64,000 bases of DNA, taken from positions 1,305,001 through 1,369,000 of the forward strand of contig JBBBDQ010000443.1 in assembly GCA_037127315.1 (NCBI GenBank), in the 5' to 3' direction. The position numbers and the translations under genes are program-made. The notes under the pieces were generated by a model, which did no database searches, was not told the origin of the DNA, and was given only the letters and a program-made list of their open reading frames with translations. Below are positions 10,726 to 21,173 of this stretch, in pieces; the stretch's first letter is position 1, and the number at the start of each line of letters is the position of its first letter. This stretch comes from Ascarosepion bandense (taxonomy: Eukaryota > Mollusca > Cephalopoda > Sepiida > Sepiidae).

Positions 10726-11290
10726 CTGTGATAAAAACTGGCCAAATGTTCTATATATCTGAGTGCTTTTGGCTATTTTATTAGCCATTATCAAGGAAAT
10801 TTATTTTTAGCTGAATATTTAGATTTTTTATATATGTGTATCTATAGTAATGGAAATGATTTTTATTTTCCAAACATAGTCTTCACATTATGGCCATGTT
10901 CATAGTTGATATTATTCAATGTTGACTTTTCTTTTCTTTTTTTTTTAATTTTTAATGCTTTCATTATTTTTAGTCTTTTTCTTACATGTGGATGAGGCTA
11001 TTCTATTCTAGCCTTGGTTGGCAGCCATTGTAGAAGAATAACATTTGTGAATTCAAACTGGTTGAACAGATATATTCTACTGTGAAGTGTTAGAAGTTCA
11101 TTAGAAGTTTAGCATTCATTGTAATTGATCCTCTATTGGCTGTCTTGAACCCTACCCTGCCACTTGTCATGGGGGTGGGGATGTTGAGAGGTTAGTTCCA
11201 CTTTTGTTCAAACTCTGAACCACCTAGAAAGAATGATCATCAGTCTTTGTGAGGCATAGCAATAATAGTGTGTTACTCAAAACATTTTTT
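10726..11290. other. No gene recognised
   Basis: AT-rich sequence without a recognisable exon or element. Confidence 0.4.
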
Positions 11291-11294
11291 TTTA

Positions 11295-11715
11295 TATTCA
11301 TTTCACCCCAAGCAAGGCAGTTTTACTGCGACTGTAGCACAGGTGGTTACGTAGAGGAAAGTGATGAGAAAGAGGGGTTAGTTATAGGAGATGTCAGGAG
11401 GAGGGTAATAGATGGATGAGAATACCGGTGTTATGGGGGTGGAGTGGATGGAAAAAAGAGCTTGAGAGAATGGATGTGAGATAGGAGATGTCTATTGGCC
11501 TTACATCTAAATTTCTGGAGATTGTAGCTATCGAGGAAGCAAGTATATGGAAGAGAATTCCACAGGCAGGAAGTGTGAGAAAAGAAGCTGTTAGAGTAAA
11601 AATTGCAGTTACATTTTATCGGTTTCACTGTAAAAGGGTGGGACCTAGTTGCTAATCTAGTAGCTTGTGTAAATTCATACCTAGGGAGCACCAGTGAGCT
11701 GAGTTCATTGGAGCA
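11295..11715 (-). pseudogene. LINE 3' fragment, same family as the LINE at 54512-58046
   Basis: The - strand frame at 11431-11691 matches the C-terminus of that LINE's ORF: PRYEFTQATRLATRSHPFTV, then a PIKC block and SFFSHTSCLWNSLPYTCFLD. Beyond the stop comes the family's 3' tail, ending ACTGCCTTGCTTGGGGTGAA on the - strand. It is 5'-truncated, as LINE copies usually are. Confidence 0.85.
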
Positions 11716-11787
11716 GAATTACTAAAAGAGTTTCATAAACTATGAATTATTATTTTACTTGTGTACCCATGCTGTCAAGAATGACAG

Positions 11788-11818
<31 letters not shown>

Positions 11819-12179
11819 TATAACTGCATTCTGTGCAATGAAAAGAAAAATATATAAAGAAGGAATAATCTGTTGACTACATATTGGTATACATGTGTAC
11901 CACACATTAACACACCTGCATCTGAATGTTCCCTGATTAGCAATGTCTCCCATGCTATTTGTATGTGCATTCAACTAAACCTTCACACACTCCTAACAAA
12001 CAGTAACCTGAGAATTTTGAAATGTAGTCAACGTGTTAATTAAAGGTTAATTAAATAATTATAACCTGAGACCACATAGTTATTATATGTGCCAGTAAGT
12101 CACTAATTTTCACCCATATTAAAATTGAAATATTGCACACAAAAAACAGAGAGAGAAATATATATAGAAACTTACACAT
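11716..12179. other. No gene; (TA)n(GA)n microsatellite
   Basis: Dinucleotide runs (AT then AG) lie at about 11789-11818. The two overlapping - strand frames give no recognisable protein. Confidence 0.45.
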
Positions 12180-12326
12180 ATTTTTTTTTTTTTTAATCGT
12201 ATCACCCCGGGCAAGGCGGTAAGGCCACTGATGTGCAGGGGGCTACGTAATAGTGAAAAGATTGGAAAAGAGAAAGCCGGAAACCACATCCTAAACAGGG
12301 AACAAGGGATGAGCCTCTTAACCTTA
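12180..12326 (-). mobile_element. B element, 5'-truncated - copy
   Basis: Poly-T, then ATCGTATCACCCCGGGCAAG, GGGGGCTACGTAATAGTG and AAAGCCGGAAACCACATCCT. It stops at CCTCTTAACCT, so the first part of the leader is absent. Confidence 0.8.
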
Positions 12327-12904
12327 TGGCATTTATGTGTATGATAATCGTGCATTGGTTTTTGCATTGAAATTCGAAAATGGCCTTTTTGTCTTACTTC
12401 TCTAACTTTATTACAATTGTCACTGTAATGCTTTGATCATATTTTAATAAACTCTAGTATTCCTAGACTTCCTTCTATATAAGTAAAGTTGTGACTCACT
12501 TATCCACTACTGAGCTCTGAACTGAACATTAAGCAGTTTATTTTTAAATCAAGATTGTTTTAATAAAAATGAAGAAAGAAAGAATGTTGCCAATGAATCT
12601 TTATTTTTTTCATAATTAGTTAGAACCTTATTAATGGCAGTTCAATAAACATGTTATATTTGTTTCTGCCAGTTAAGAACTCTTCTGAAATTAATCTCAT
12701 TTTCTGATATTGATTGAAATATCAGTTTGTTGTTTCTAACAATCAGTTTATTTTTCTCGAACATGTTTACTTTCAATGTCTGCAATAAAGACAGCTAGTG
12801 CTTTTGCTTATTGAAAGAGAATCTTCTAGAAAAGAATGTTTGGCCACTTTTCAGATGAGAGAATTTTTCTGAAAATTATGTTTTTTTTTGTTGTGAATTT
12901 AATT
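12327..12904. other. No gene recognised
   Basis: AT-rich single-copy-looking sequence. No exon or element features were seen. Confidence 0.4.
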
Positions 12905-13150
12905 TTTATATTTGCATTAATTTCTTTATCTCTCTATCTCAGTCTGTTCATAATATATTTTTCTTTTTATCTCTCTCTTTATCTATCTCAGTCTGTTCAT
13001 TCTTTCTAGCCATCACTCACTTTCTTTTTATCTCTCTCTCTCTATCTATATTTCAATCTCTCACTTTCTATCTTTCTTTTTATCTATCTAGCTTAATCTC
13101 TCTCTCTCTCTCAGTCCGTTTATTATCTCTCTCTCTGTCTCTATCTATTG
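12905..13150. repeat. Irregular (CTAT/CT)n microsatellite
   Basis: CTCTCTATCTATCTCAGTCTGTTCAT-type units vary in length throughout this stretch. Confidence 0.8.
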
Positions 13151-13296
13151 TGCTTTAAAAAAATTTTAGTCATCAAGATGAAAACAAATGGAAAATTATT
13201 TATGAGAAATTACCATATAAGGCATACTTGTTTTTTACTAAAAATATCTTAAAATTCCCCTGCATCTTATATACATGTAGGTTTAAAATTCACAAT

Positions 13297-13592
13297 CAGT
13301 CAGTCAGTTAAGTGCTATACGTGAAACACTGTTGGGCGATCATGTCTCTTTCAAGACATGACTGACTGGGTCGAAGTTTATCCCGCAGTAGGTTGCCATT
13401 GCTTTCTATGGTAGACTGGTTGCCAGCCAAAGCTATAGAATCCAATCTGTCCTGCTATTTAACCCATAACTGAAGGGAAGTGATGGATTCATACATTTCC
13501 CAAGGATATTTGCGTGTAAGTGAATGCAATGGATTCAACTGGAATTCGAACTCGGCTCACTGATTTCTCATTCCGAGCTGATATCCACTGCA
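13297..13592 (-). repeat. tRNA-derived SINE, - copy
   Basis: It runs from CAGTCAGTCAGTTAAGTGCT to the tRNA-like head with GATATCCACTGCA. The hairpin at 13341-13360 has the inverted loop (TTTC on the + strand) and one stem mismatch. Confidence 0.85.
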
Positions 13593-13704
13593 CAATTCAA
13601 AGTAGTCAGCTGAAATTAGCTACCTGGCAACTCCTATTAGCTTAGACTTTACAGTAACTTTCATGTACCCATTGTCATTATTTCAAAGGCTATTATGCAG
13701 ATTA

Positions 13705-14485
13705 AAAGTGTTATCGAAACAAAGAAGAGAGTACTGGATTGTTATGTGATGTCTGTCCTTCAATATGTCATCGAATGCTGGATAAAATCATCAAAGATGA
13801 AGGAAAGACTTGAAACAACCGAAATGTGGTTTTACAGAAGCCTACTGGCTATAAAGTGGGGGATCAATTTCATATTACAATCAATATATAAACTGAACCC
13901 TCACTTTGTGGTCTCAGTAGTTTCTATATATTTATATTCCTGAGATCCAATAGCACAAGGATGCATTCCAGAAGCTGAGTAGAGTATTAAGTGACAGGAA
14001 AATTTTGTTGGAAACAAAGAAGAGAGTACTGGATTGTTATGTGATGTCTGTCCATCAATATGGCAGTGAATGCTGGACAATCTCATCAAAGAAAGACTTG
14101 AAACAACCGAAATGTGGTTCTACAAAAGGATGCTGAGGATACCATGGACGGAAAACGTGAGCAACGATGAGGTTTTGGAGAGAATGGACACGAGAATGAA
14201 ACTTAACAGCTTAACATCAGGAAAAGACAGTTAACATTTTTGGGGCATGTAATGAGGAAGGAAGGCTTGGAGAACCTGATACTCACAGGATGGATAAAGG
14301 GAAAGAGAGACAGGGGAAAGCAAAACAGGAAATACCTGATGGGCTTGAGCAGATGGATGGTGGAGTGGGAATTGAGTGGAATAACAGGAGAAGGGGTATT
14401 AAGAGTGACAAGGGATAAGAAGATGTGGAGGGCCATGATTGCCTACATCCTGAATGGACATGGCACAATAGGAATGGAAGAATGA
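13705..14485 (+). pseudogene. Two RTE-like LINE C-terminal fragments in tandem
   Basis: Fragment one (13705-13850) reads VIETKKRVLDCYVMSVLQYV and ETTEMWFYRS. Fragment two (about 13960-14485) reads LQKLSRVLSDRKILLETKK with small frame changes, then the ECWTISS block. It continues in an open frame at 14240-14485 with GHVMRKEGLENLILTGWIKG, MGLSRWMVEWELSGITGEGV and WRAMIAYILNGHG. The two fragments are separated by about 100 bp of unrelated AT-rich DNA and are both without RT core. Confidence 0.75.
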
Positions 14486-14954
14486 TATTATTTTATGAAA
14501 CAAGAATGTTTGTCTATGTGTACAAAAACATCAATTGCAAAGAGAATGCCAATTGACTATGATGACAAAATAATAAAATTTCATAAAATTGTTATGCATA
14601 CTTAAAAAAAACTCTTTTAGAACCAGGTCAGATAGAAAATATGGATGTAATCCCCTTATGTGAGTATTAAGGGATTCATGACTAAAAAAAAAAACACAAA
14701 CCATGAGAAGACCCATTTTATGATCCTTCTTGCATGTTGCACTGATGGCACAAAACCTCCTTTTTGTTTTGATTTTTAAGAGGAAAACTATACTGAAAGA
14801 TACCAAAAGTTGTTCATATTTGTGTTTATCCAAAAGGCTGGATGGATGAACAGTCTATAGTTATGGCTATGAGCTGTCTGGGAAAGACTAATGAAAGCCC
14901 ACTCTTCTGGTTTGGGATCAGTTCGAAGCACATAGAACTCAATCCATTAAAAGG

Positions 14955-15240
14955 TCCTGGGCATGACGGTAAACTGCATCCGGCAGCAAGGTCTCTAATT
15001 GGGAGGTTGTAAGGAGCATGGAACCACCTCTTAATTGCTGTTGTTCCCAGGTCCACCCTGACTCAGAGTGGTAGCACCTGTTAGGGTCCCAGCTATGGGT
15101 AAATAGTTGACCCCCAAATTGGTCTCAAAATGCTATGAAAGTATTTATCAACAAAACTTTTTTGAATGAAAAATCTTACCAACAAAACTTTATTGAATGA
15201 AAAATCTTACCAACAAAACTTTATTGTGTGCAACTACTTT
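14955..15240 (+). repeat. Dispersed repeat C, + copy
   Basis: Starts GGTCCTGGGCATGACGGTAA, continues with TGCATCCGGCAGCAAGG, GTTCCCAGGTCCACCCTGAC and GTAGCACCTGTTAGGGTCCC, and ends in three ACAAAACTTTATTGAATGAA-type units of about 34 bp. Other copies lie at 33757, 35020 (reverse), 35478 and 40782. Confidence 0.75.
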
Positions 15241-15369
15241 AAGACAATTGAACCATATTAAAAAAAAATGTGATCCCAATATTCAAAGACTGACCCTTAA
15301 ATGACCAAAATGGTTGATGGGTCGTTAAACTTAAACCAAACCAAACCAAATCGATCCATTAAAGAGAAA

Positions 15370-15745
15370 CTGGTAGAATTGAAGACAGAGGTAGCAGTTA
15401 TCAGTTGCAACTTGTGGATGTGTCTTTGAATAGCGCATTCAAGCAAAACATGAAGGAGCAATGGAAAATGTGGATGGTGATGCCTTATCATGTTCTTACA
15501 CTTACAGGAAGAATAAAAAGACCCAACATTACAAAAGTCTGCGAATGGGGGAAGCAAGCTTGGGATAATATTAGACCAGAAATTGCAAAATCTTTTAAAG
15601 TGTGGCATTAGCAATGCTTTCAGTCAAACAGAAGATGATGCATTATTTAATGACGATGTTTTAGTATTGAAAATGAGTATTGGAGTTTTGATAACGAAGA
15701 CAACGAATTTTATGGATTTGAAGATGAATAAAATTTTAATGGTAA
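15370..15745 (+). pseudogene. pogo/Tigger-like transposase, C-terminal remnant
   Basis: After an apparent frame change near 15400, LQLVDVSLNSAFKQNMKEQW matches the 'LQPLDVSVNKPFK' region of pogo-group (DDE_1) transposases. RIKRPNITKVCEWGKQAWDN, EIAKSFKVW and GISNAFSQTEDDALF follow, corresponding to the 'SFKKCGISNALDGTEDD' block. In a third frame the tail DNEFYGFEDE precedes a stop near 15730. The three frames and lack of the catalytic DD residues show a dead gene. The tail motif recurs in the 37004-37460 repeat. Confidence 0.75.
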
Positions 15746-15991
15746 TTGTACTGTTTTACTCAATTGTAATAATTGCTTGATTTTTATTTCGTTTACTTAC
15801 CTTTGGATATAATAAATTTTTTGTAGGTTTCTTTTTTTTTTTCCTGTTATTTTTTGCTTAATTGTAATCATGGCTTGTTTAACCAAAATTATACCTCATA
15901 AATATGGCCTAGGTTGTACCATTTACTAATAATTTTACTAATTTTTTTTTGATCGGTCCTACTGACATCATGGTGTGTCTTATACACGGTA

Positions 15992-18232
15992 AACTTTAAT
16001 AAATCACATATTTTGGACTAAAGTAATTTTTGTTTTGGTATTTCTCCAGGGAAAATAAGAAAAACAAGACGTCTCTTCTATACATATCAAGCATTCATTG
16101 TAATTCTATAATCTCACTAGAATATGAACATTCTCCTTTGCATTGGATTAAATTTGATGATTGTTTCTGTTTTTTTAATTTCTTATTTCAGTATCATTTC
16201 AATGCTTTAAGTAAATTCAAATCATTGTTCTTTATTTAGAATGACATGAATAGTGAAAAGAGATTAAAGAGATGTGTAATTATCACAAGAAACTGATTTT
16301 TATCTCAAGAGGATTTTAAAAATTTGATTTATCCTCATCTTTTTAATTTTAAATGTTGCCATCTTTTATCGATACACATGCAATTATGGCTCTTCACAGA
16401 TTTATTTTCTTAATTATCTGCAAATTGCTACTTCTTTTTGGTAAAGATAGTGGAGTGACTGCCCATTACTTTATATGGTTTTGAATTCAACATGGTCGAT
16501 CTCCAAGATTGGCTGTCATCCAAAACTAAAGAGTCTATTCTACCATACTTTTACTTTTGAACCATAACTAAGGTGGAGTGTAGATGGCTTAATGTCTTCC
16601 TCAAGAGCATCAGTGCAAACTAAACCATAAATCTGTTGATTTCATTTCTGAACTAATAACAGTTAAACCCCCCCACACACGCACACTTATGATCAGCATA
16701 GATATTTGATAATCTTCGTTTTGGAAATTCCATGATGGTTGGTTATCAAACTTACTTGTAAACTGTCTGTGATACTAATTGTGCTATTTTCTCTATTCTC
16801 TTTCTTTCATCAGCTTTAACGAAAAATAAAATGTTTGAATTGCAAATAAACATTTTTAGTAAGATGAACTCTCTACACATCATTTACTACAAGATAACCT
16901 TCTAAAGTGTATACCTATGGTTATGAGTGAAATTAGAATCACAGTTTAAAAGATATGAGAACGTTTCTGATTTAAATTTGAAACAAAAGCAATAGAATAT
17001 ACACTGTTCGTAGTTTATAGCTGTACTGTTAAGTGGTTAAGGAGTTTATTTAATTTTTAAAAAATTGTTTTGGTTTTGTTTTTAATCATACATGTTTTAC
17101 TTAAAAAATCTATTTTATCAAAGACAGGTAAAGCATTGATTATGACCAACTGATAACCTGTGTTGAATTTAATCAACTTTAAACTGGTCAGGTTAAAATT
17201 CGTCTGTACTTCATGAGAAAAGAAAACTACATGGTATTTAATAATGTTAGAGAAATGAGTACTCTATGAATTCAATGAATGAAACCAGCAGAAAAAACTT
17301 TTTGAGTTACTTAATATTTTCATAATGATTTTGTTCGTATATTCTTTGAGCTTTCTATGAAGGCCATTAAAATATAAATAATGAAATCAATATTCAAAAA
17401 GTTTTAAGTATTCTTGTATGCCAAGTACGGATGCCAAGACAAATTATTAGATTACATTTTCCCTCTTGGCATGGTATTTATTTCATACAGCAGACTTATT
17501 ATTTTTCAAATAATTTTCTCTGCAGTCTAATTATTTAGTGGTAAAATTCCCATTGTCCACTGCAATGTGTTTATTTTATTCTAAGAATCAATAATTATTT
17601 ACTTAGTTTATGAATTTAAAAATTCTCACTGACCTGACTATTCCAGACATCGTTTTTATTTTGTACAAATGAGTAGACCAATAAGCAGTAAAAATATATT
17701 TCAAGTTCTGTCTTACAATTATTGTTACATTTAGTGTATAAAATGTGGATGCAAATGTATCAACTATTATGGGACAGTAAAATAGGTTGTATTATATTTT
17801 GTTATCTTTATCCAATTATAGTTGGTACATCTAAGACATAAAATTTGTATACAAATGTATCAACTATTATGGGATAAAAGTAGTAATATTATTTTAATGG
17901 TCTGTTTGTCAACTCGATTACAAATGCTAACATGATTAAATAATTCTCTTCATTTTTCTCTCCCAGCATGTCATTTATTTGGTACAGTGCATTTATTTTA
18001 TAAATAATTTTCTGTCTCACAAATTGTTTTGTTTCAGGAATAAAAAAATTATTTGTTTGTTTCATAAATTGCAAAAATTCCTATTAGTATGAATGTTCCA
18101 GAGGACACTTGTATTTGGTACAGAAGTTTAGTCAGTGAAACTTGTTGTCTTTATTTTTTTCTGAATCACAACATTGTTATTCTTATTTCTGACAACACAA
18201 TACTTAATTTGTAACAAATTCAGAAGATAATT
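15992..18232. other. No gene; AT-rich region
   Basis: About 2.2 kb without recognisable exons or mobile elements. A short duplicated phrase, AATGTATCAACTATTATGGG, occurs at about 17755 and 17850, and loosely similar blocks lie near 17460-17640 and 17960-18180, suggesting an old tandem duplication. Confidence 0.45.
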
Positions 18233-18505
18233 TTTTTTTTTTTAATTTTTTTTTTTTATAATCATATCACCCCGAGCAAGGCAGTAACGCCACTGATGTG
18301 CAGGGGGCTACATAGGAGTGAAAAGATTGGAAAAGAGAAAACCGGAAACCGCATCCTGAAGAGGGAACAAGGGATGAGCCTCTTCACCTGTTCAATAGAC
18401 GTGGGTGGAGCATGAACCGGGCGATAGTTTAGTCTATCTACTCCAATTAAAAAAAAAAAAGTGAGAAGATTGGAAAAGAGAAAACAGGAAACAAGGGATC
18501 AAGAT
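18233..18505 (-). mobile_element. B element, - copy with partial second leader
   Basis: Poly-T, ATCATATCACCCCGAGCAAG, GGGGGCTACATAGGAGTG, a full leader ending CTATCTACTCCAATT at about 18447, then a short repeat of the leader's distal part to 18505. Confidence 0.82.
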
Positions 18506-19168
18506 GAAAGAATTATTAAAAGAACAAAACAGCACTACTTAAAATGGACTGGCCCACTCATAAAAAATATGTTATCAATTTAAAAACAAAAAAGGGTTGT
18601 GTTTATAATATTGATGTGGTGTCTATTTGATTCCTGACTTTTGCATAGTTGTTAGCCTTGAACTTTTTTCATTTGAAATTATGCACCATATCGGCAGGGC
18701 TTCAGGATATGGTGGATAAAAGTCCCTCAAGAGAGCCACTTGTTTTGTCGTGACCCATGATGCTTGAGGATGGGGTTCTGGTGTTTGAGGATTTTAGGAA
18801 TTGGGATGTACATATGCTCCTAAACTCTAACACACCATTTTGACCCCTACTTGAGCTAAATGAGCAGTTGGAGAGGTCCAATCCAATCAATCGACCTAAG
18901 TCAGACTAACAAAACAAAGAAAATGCACTCACATTTATCATATCAAACACTAAACTGACTAAGTAAGTAATGCCTGTTAAATCAGACTGGGAACAAAGGA
19001 ATCTGACATGGCGGTTTCAACCTCTGAGCAAAGCCCATACTTGGGTGGATGATCTCGAATGCAACAGGTGCTTGGAACCCTCCCCACACTTGGGTATACC
19101 AGTCAATGTAGCCCTAGAGGAATCAGGTGAATGGGATTTCCCCCCCAATCATATCTTCCATATGATGA

Positions 19169-19215
<47 letters not shown>

Positions 19216-19379
19216 GTAAATCTGAACTCAGAATAACTGTAAAAGTACTAAGCTTTATTCAACTAAAATAAACTCATCCGAAAATGAAAATAGATTGGTT
19301 TTAGTTAAATAATAAGTTTGGCAGAGTCTATTCTTGTATAGTGTGTGCGTAGGGCACTACTACATGGCTGATGACTCTG
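18506..19379. other. Unrecognised region with a (GA)20 microsatellite
   Basis: A pure (GA)n run lies at 19173-19212. The 67-residue + frame at 18970-19173 (contains DDLECNRCLEPSPHLGIPV) and the - frame at 18702-18890 match nothing I recognise. The segment may belong to the 5' part of the LINE that follows. Confidence 0.4.
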
Positions 19380-20260
19380 TACTATAATAAGAGCCGCATC
19401 ACTCCTTTCGTCCGTCACAATTTCATATTGAGTCCAAACAAAAAAAAGGAGGAGGATTACTTGTGATGGTCATAGGGGAAACAGACATGCATATGGTAGC
19501 AAGAAGCAATTTATATTATATTCCTCCAAAAACAGACTGAATAAGACTGAAATAAAAAGGCTAATTGGTCACCATCCAACTCCCTTTTTACTAATGGGAG
19601 ATTTTAATGCATACAGCAAAATGTAAAATCAAACTGGTAAAATTACAGAATCTCTAATAGAATCATCTGATCTATGTATCCTTAATAACCAAATGCACAC
19701 ATATCTACACTCAGTTACCGAATTAAGATCAGCTATTGACCTAACCCTGTGCTCCCCATCAGTTTTTATGCGCTTTCAATAGAAATTTCATGACGACTAA
19801 TGTGGTAGTGACCATTCACCTATTTTCCTAAATACAAGCAAGCCTATAGCGGAAGAAAGGAATCCAAAATGGCAACTACACAAAGCTAACTGGCTAAAAT
19901 TTAATGAACTCTGCTCATCCCAAATCAATATGGAAAGTTTCAGTGAACCAGAACCACTAGTCTCCTTTACAAATAGAAGGGCAAAAAATGCCTAAATCTT
20001 TTTAAACCACATACCAAATCATAACCCTGGTTTACAGCAGAATGCAGATAAGCAGTTAAAATTAGTAAAAAAAAAAAATGATAAAGACATTTTTATACAA
20101 CCTAACCACAGTCAACTTACAAAGCTACAAGCAAGCTCAAGCAAAAGCACACTGTCTAATTAAAAAACCCAAAATAGAAACATGGCAAAACTAGAGCCAT
20201 TGGCTGATTATAAGCAAGACATAGTGTTCAACAGAATAAGAATTGGACACTCACCTGACA
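19380..20260 (+). pseudogene. LINE endonuclease-domain fragment
   Basis: The translation shows EN-domain blocks of a jockey/R1/I-type LINE with stops between them: a P-P-N-R/K region near 19530, PTPFLLMGDFNAYSK-like text (about 19580-19620), CILNNQMHTYLHS, SAIDLTLCSPSVF and a GSDHSPIFLN-like motif near 19805. The D-F-N and S-D-H signatures are those of APE-type endonucleases. The copy ends before the RT domain. Confidence 0.72.
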
Positions 20261-20308
20261 CACATACACATGCTTAAAGCAGAAATTATACCTCAGTATA
20301 CCCACAAA

Positions 20309-20577
20309 ATCAGGGAGCCGAGTTCAAATTCCAGTTGAATTCATGGCATTCACTTATGCACAAATACCCTTGGGAAAGGTATTAATCCATCTCTTCCTGC
20401 CAGTTATGGGTTAAATAATAGGACAGATCGAGTTCTATAGCCTTGGCTGGCAACCAGTCTACTGCAGAAAACAATGGCAACCTACTGTAGAATAATCTTA
20501 TGCCCAGTCAGTCATGTCTCTTTCGAGACATGATCACCCAAAGCATGTATCGCATATGGCACTTAACTGACTGACTG
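20309..20577 (+). repeat. tRNA-derived SINE, + copy truncated at the head
   Basis: Begins within the box B region (GGGAGCCGAGTTCAAATTCC) and runs to GCACTTAACTGACTGACTG. The hairpin has the usual loop orientation. Confidence 0.85.
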
Positions 20578-21173
20578 ATACCCATTGTGACCAATTTTTC
20601 ATTGTCAAGCATATCTTGATAGAATGCAAGCAGCACAAAAAGAACATAGCAACTATTACCAAGCACAAAATCTTAACATGCTCTTCAAAAATGTACGTTC
20701 TGCCCAAATAATAGGATATCTGAAGAAAACAAAATATTTTCAGCTTCTATAGAAAATAGATCTTTATAACTTACATTTTGAAACATACCTGAATAAAAAA
20801 TCCAGTTTCAGCATTAAATGACCCACTGGGGTGTTGATGTGCTAGTGAAACAAATACATAATTAATCATTTGGGATTACAGAAACAGTTCTCTTAAATTT
20901 TCTTCGACGAATAGACGTATAGTCAGCACCTGCTCGCATCCAAGCATCAGGATTGTCATCTTATTCTTGTTTCGCCCTGTTGGCTGGGGCAGTAAAATAC
21001 GCTGACTGCACCTCTGTAGAGGCGTAAGACCCTTCCCTCCTCCATGAGGCCACCTGTTGGCCATGGGTGGTAACCCTTGATGCTTTTAGGACAGAATCCT
21101 GATGGCTTAGCAGTCTGTGACCTGGTTACCTAAGTGGCCACATGACCTACAGCACTCTACTTTGGCCCTTACC
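20578..21173. other. Spacer between LINE fragments
   Basis: 20578-20930 is AT-rich, with a C-repeat tail motif (GCATTAAATGACCCACTGGG) near 20812. 20935-21170 is GC-richer (TTGGCTGGGGCAGTAAAATA, CCTCCATGAGGCCACCTG) and probably part of another decayed repeat. No gene is recognised. Confidence 0.4.

Larger units (their letters stand above)
13211..15991 (+). mobile_element. pogo/Tigger-like DNA transposon, nested with younger insertions
   Basis: The left end TACCATATAAGGCATACTT and the right end (reverse complement TACCGTGTATAAGACACAC) form degenerate terminal inverted repeats that begin at TA, as in the Tc1-mariner/pogo group. A transposase C-terminal remnant lies near the right end (15370-15745). 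The interior has been filled by a SINE (13297-13592), RTE-like fragments (13705-14485) and a C repeat (14955-15240). The DNA-binding part and most of the DDE domain are missing. Confidence 0.55.
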
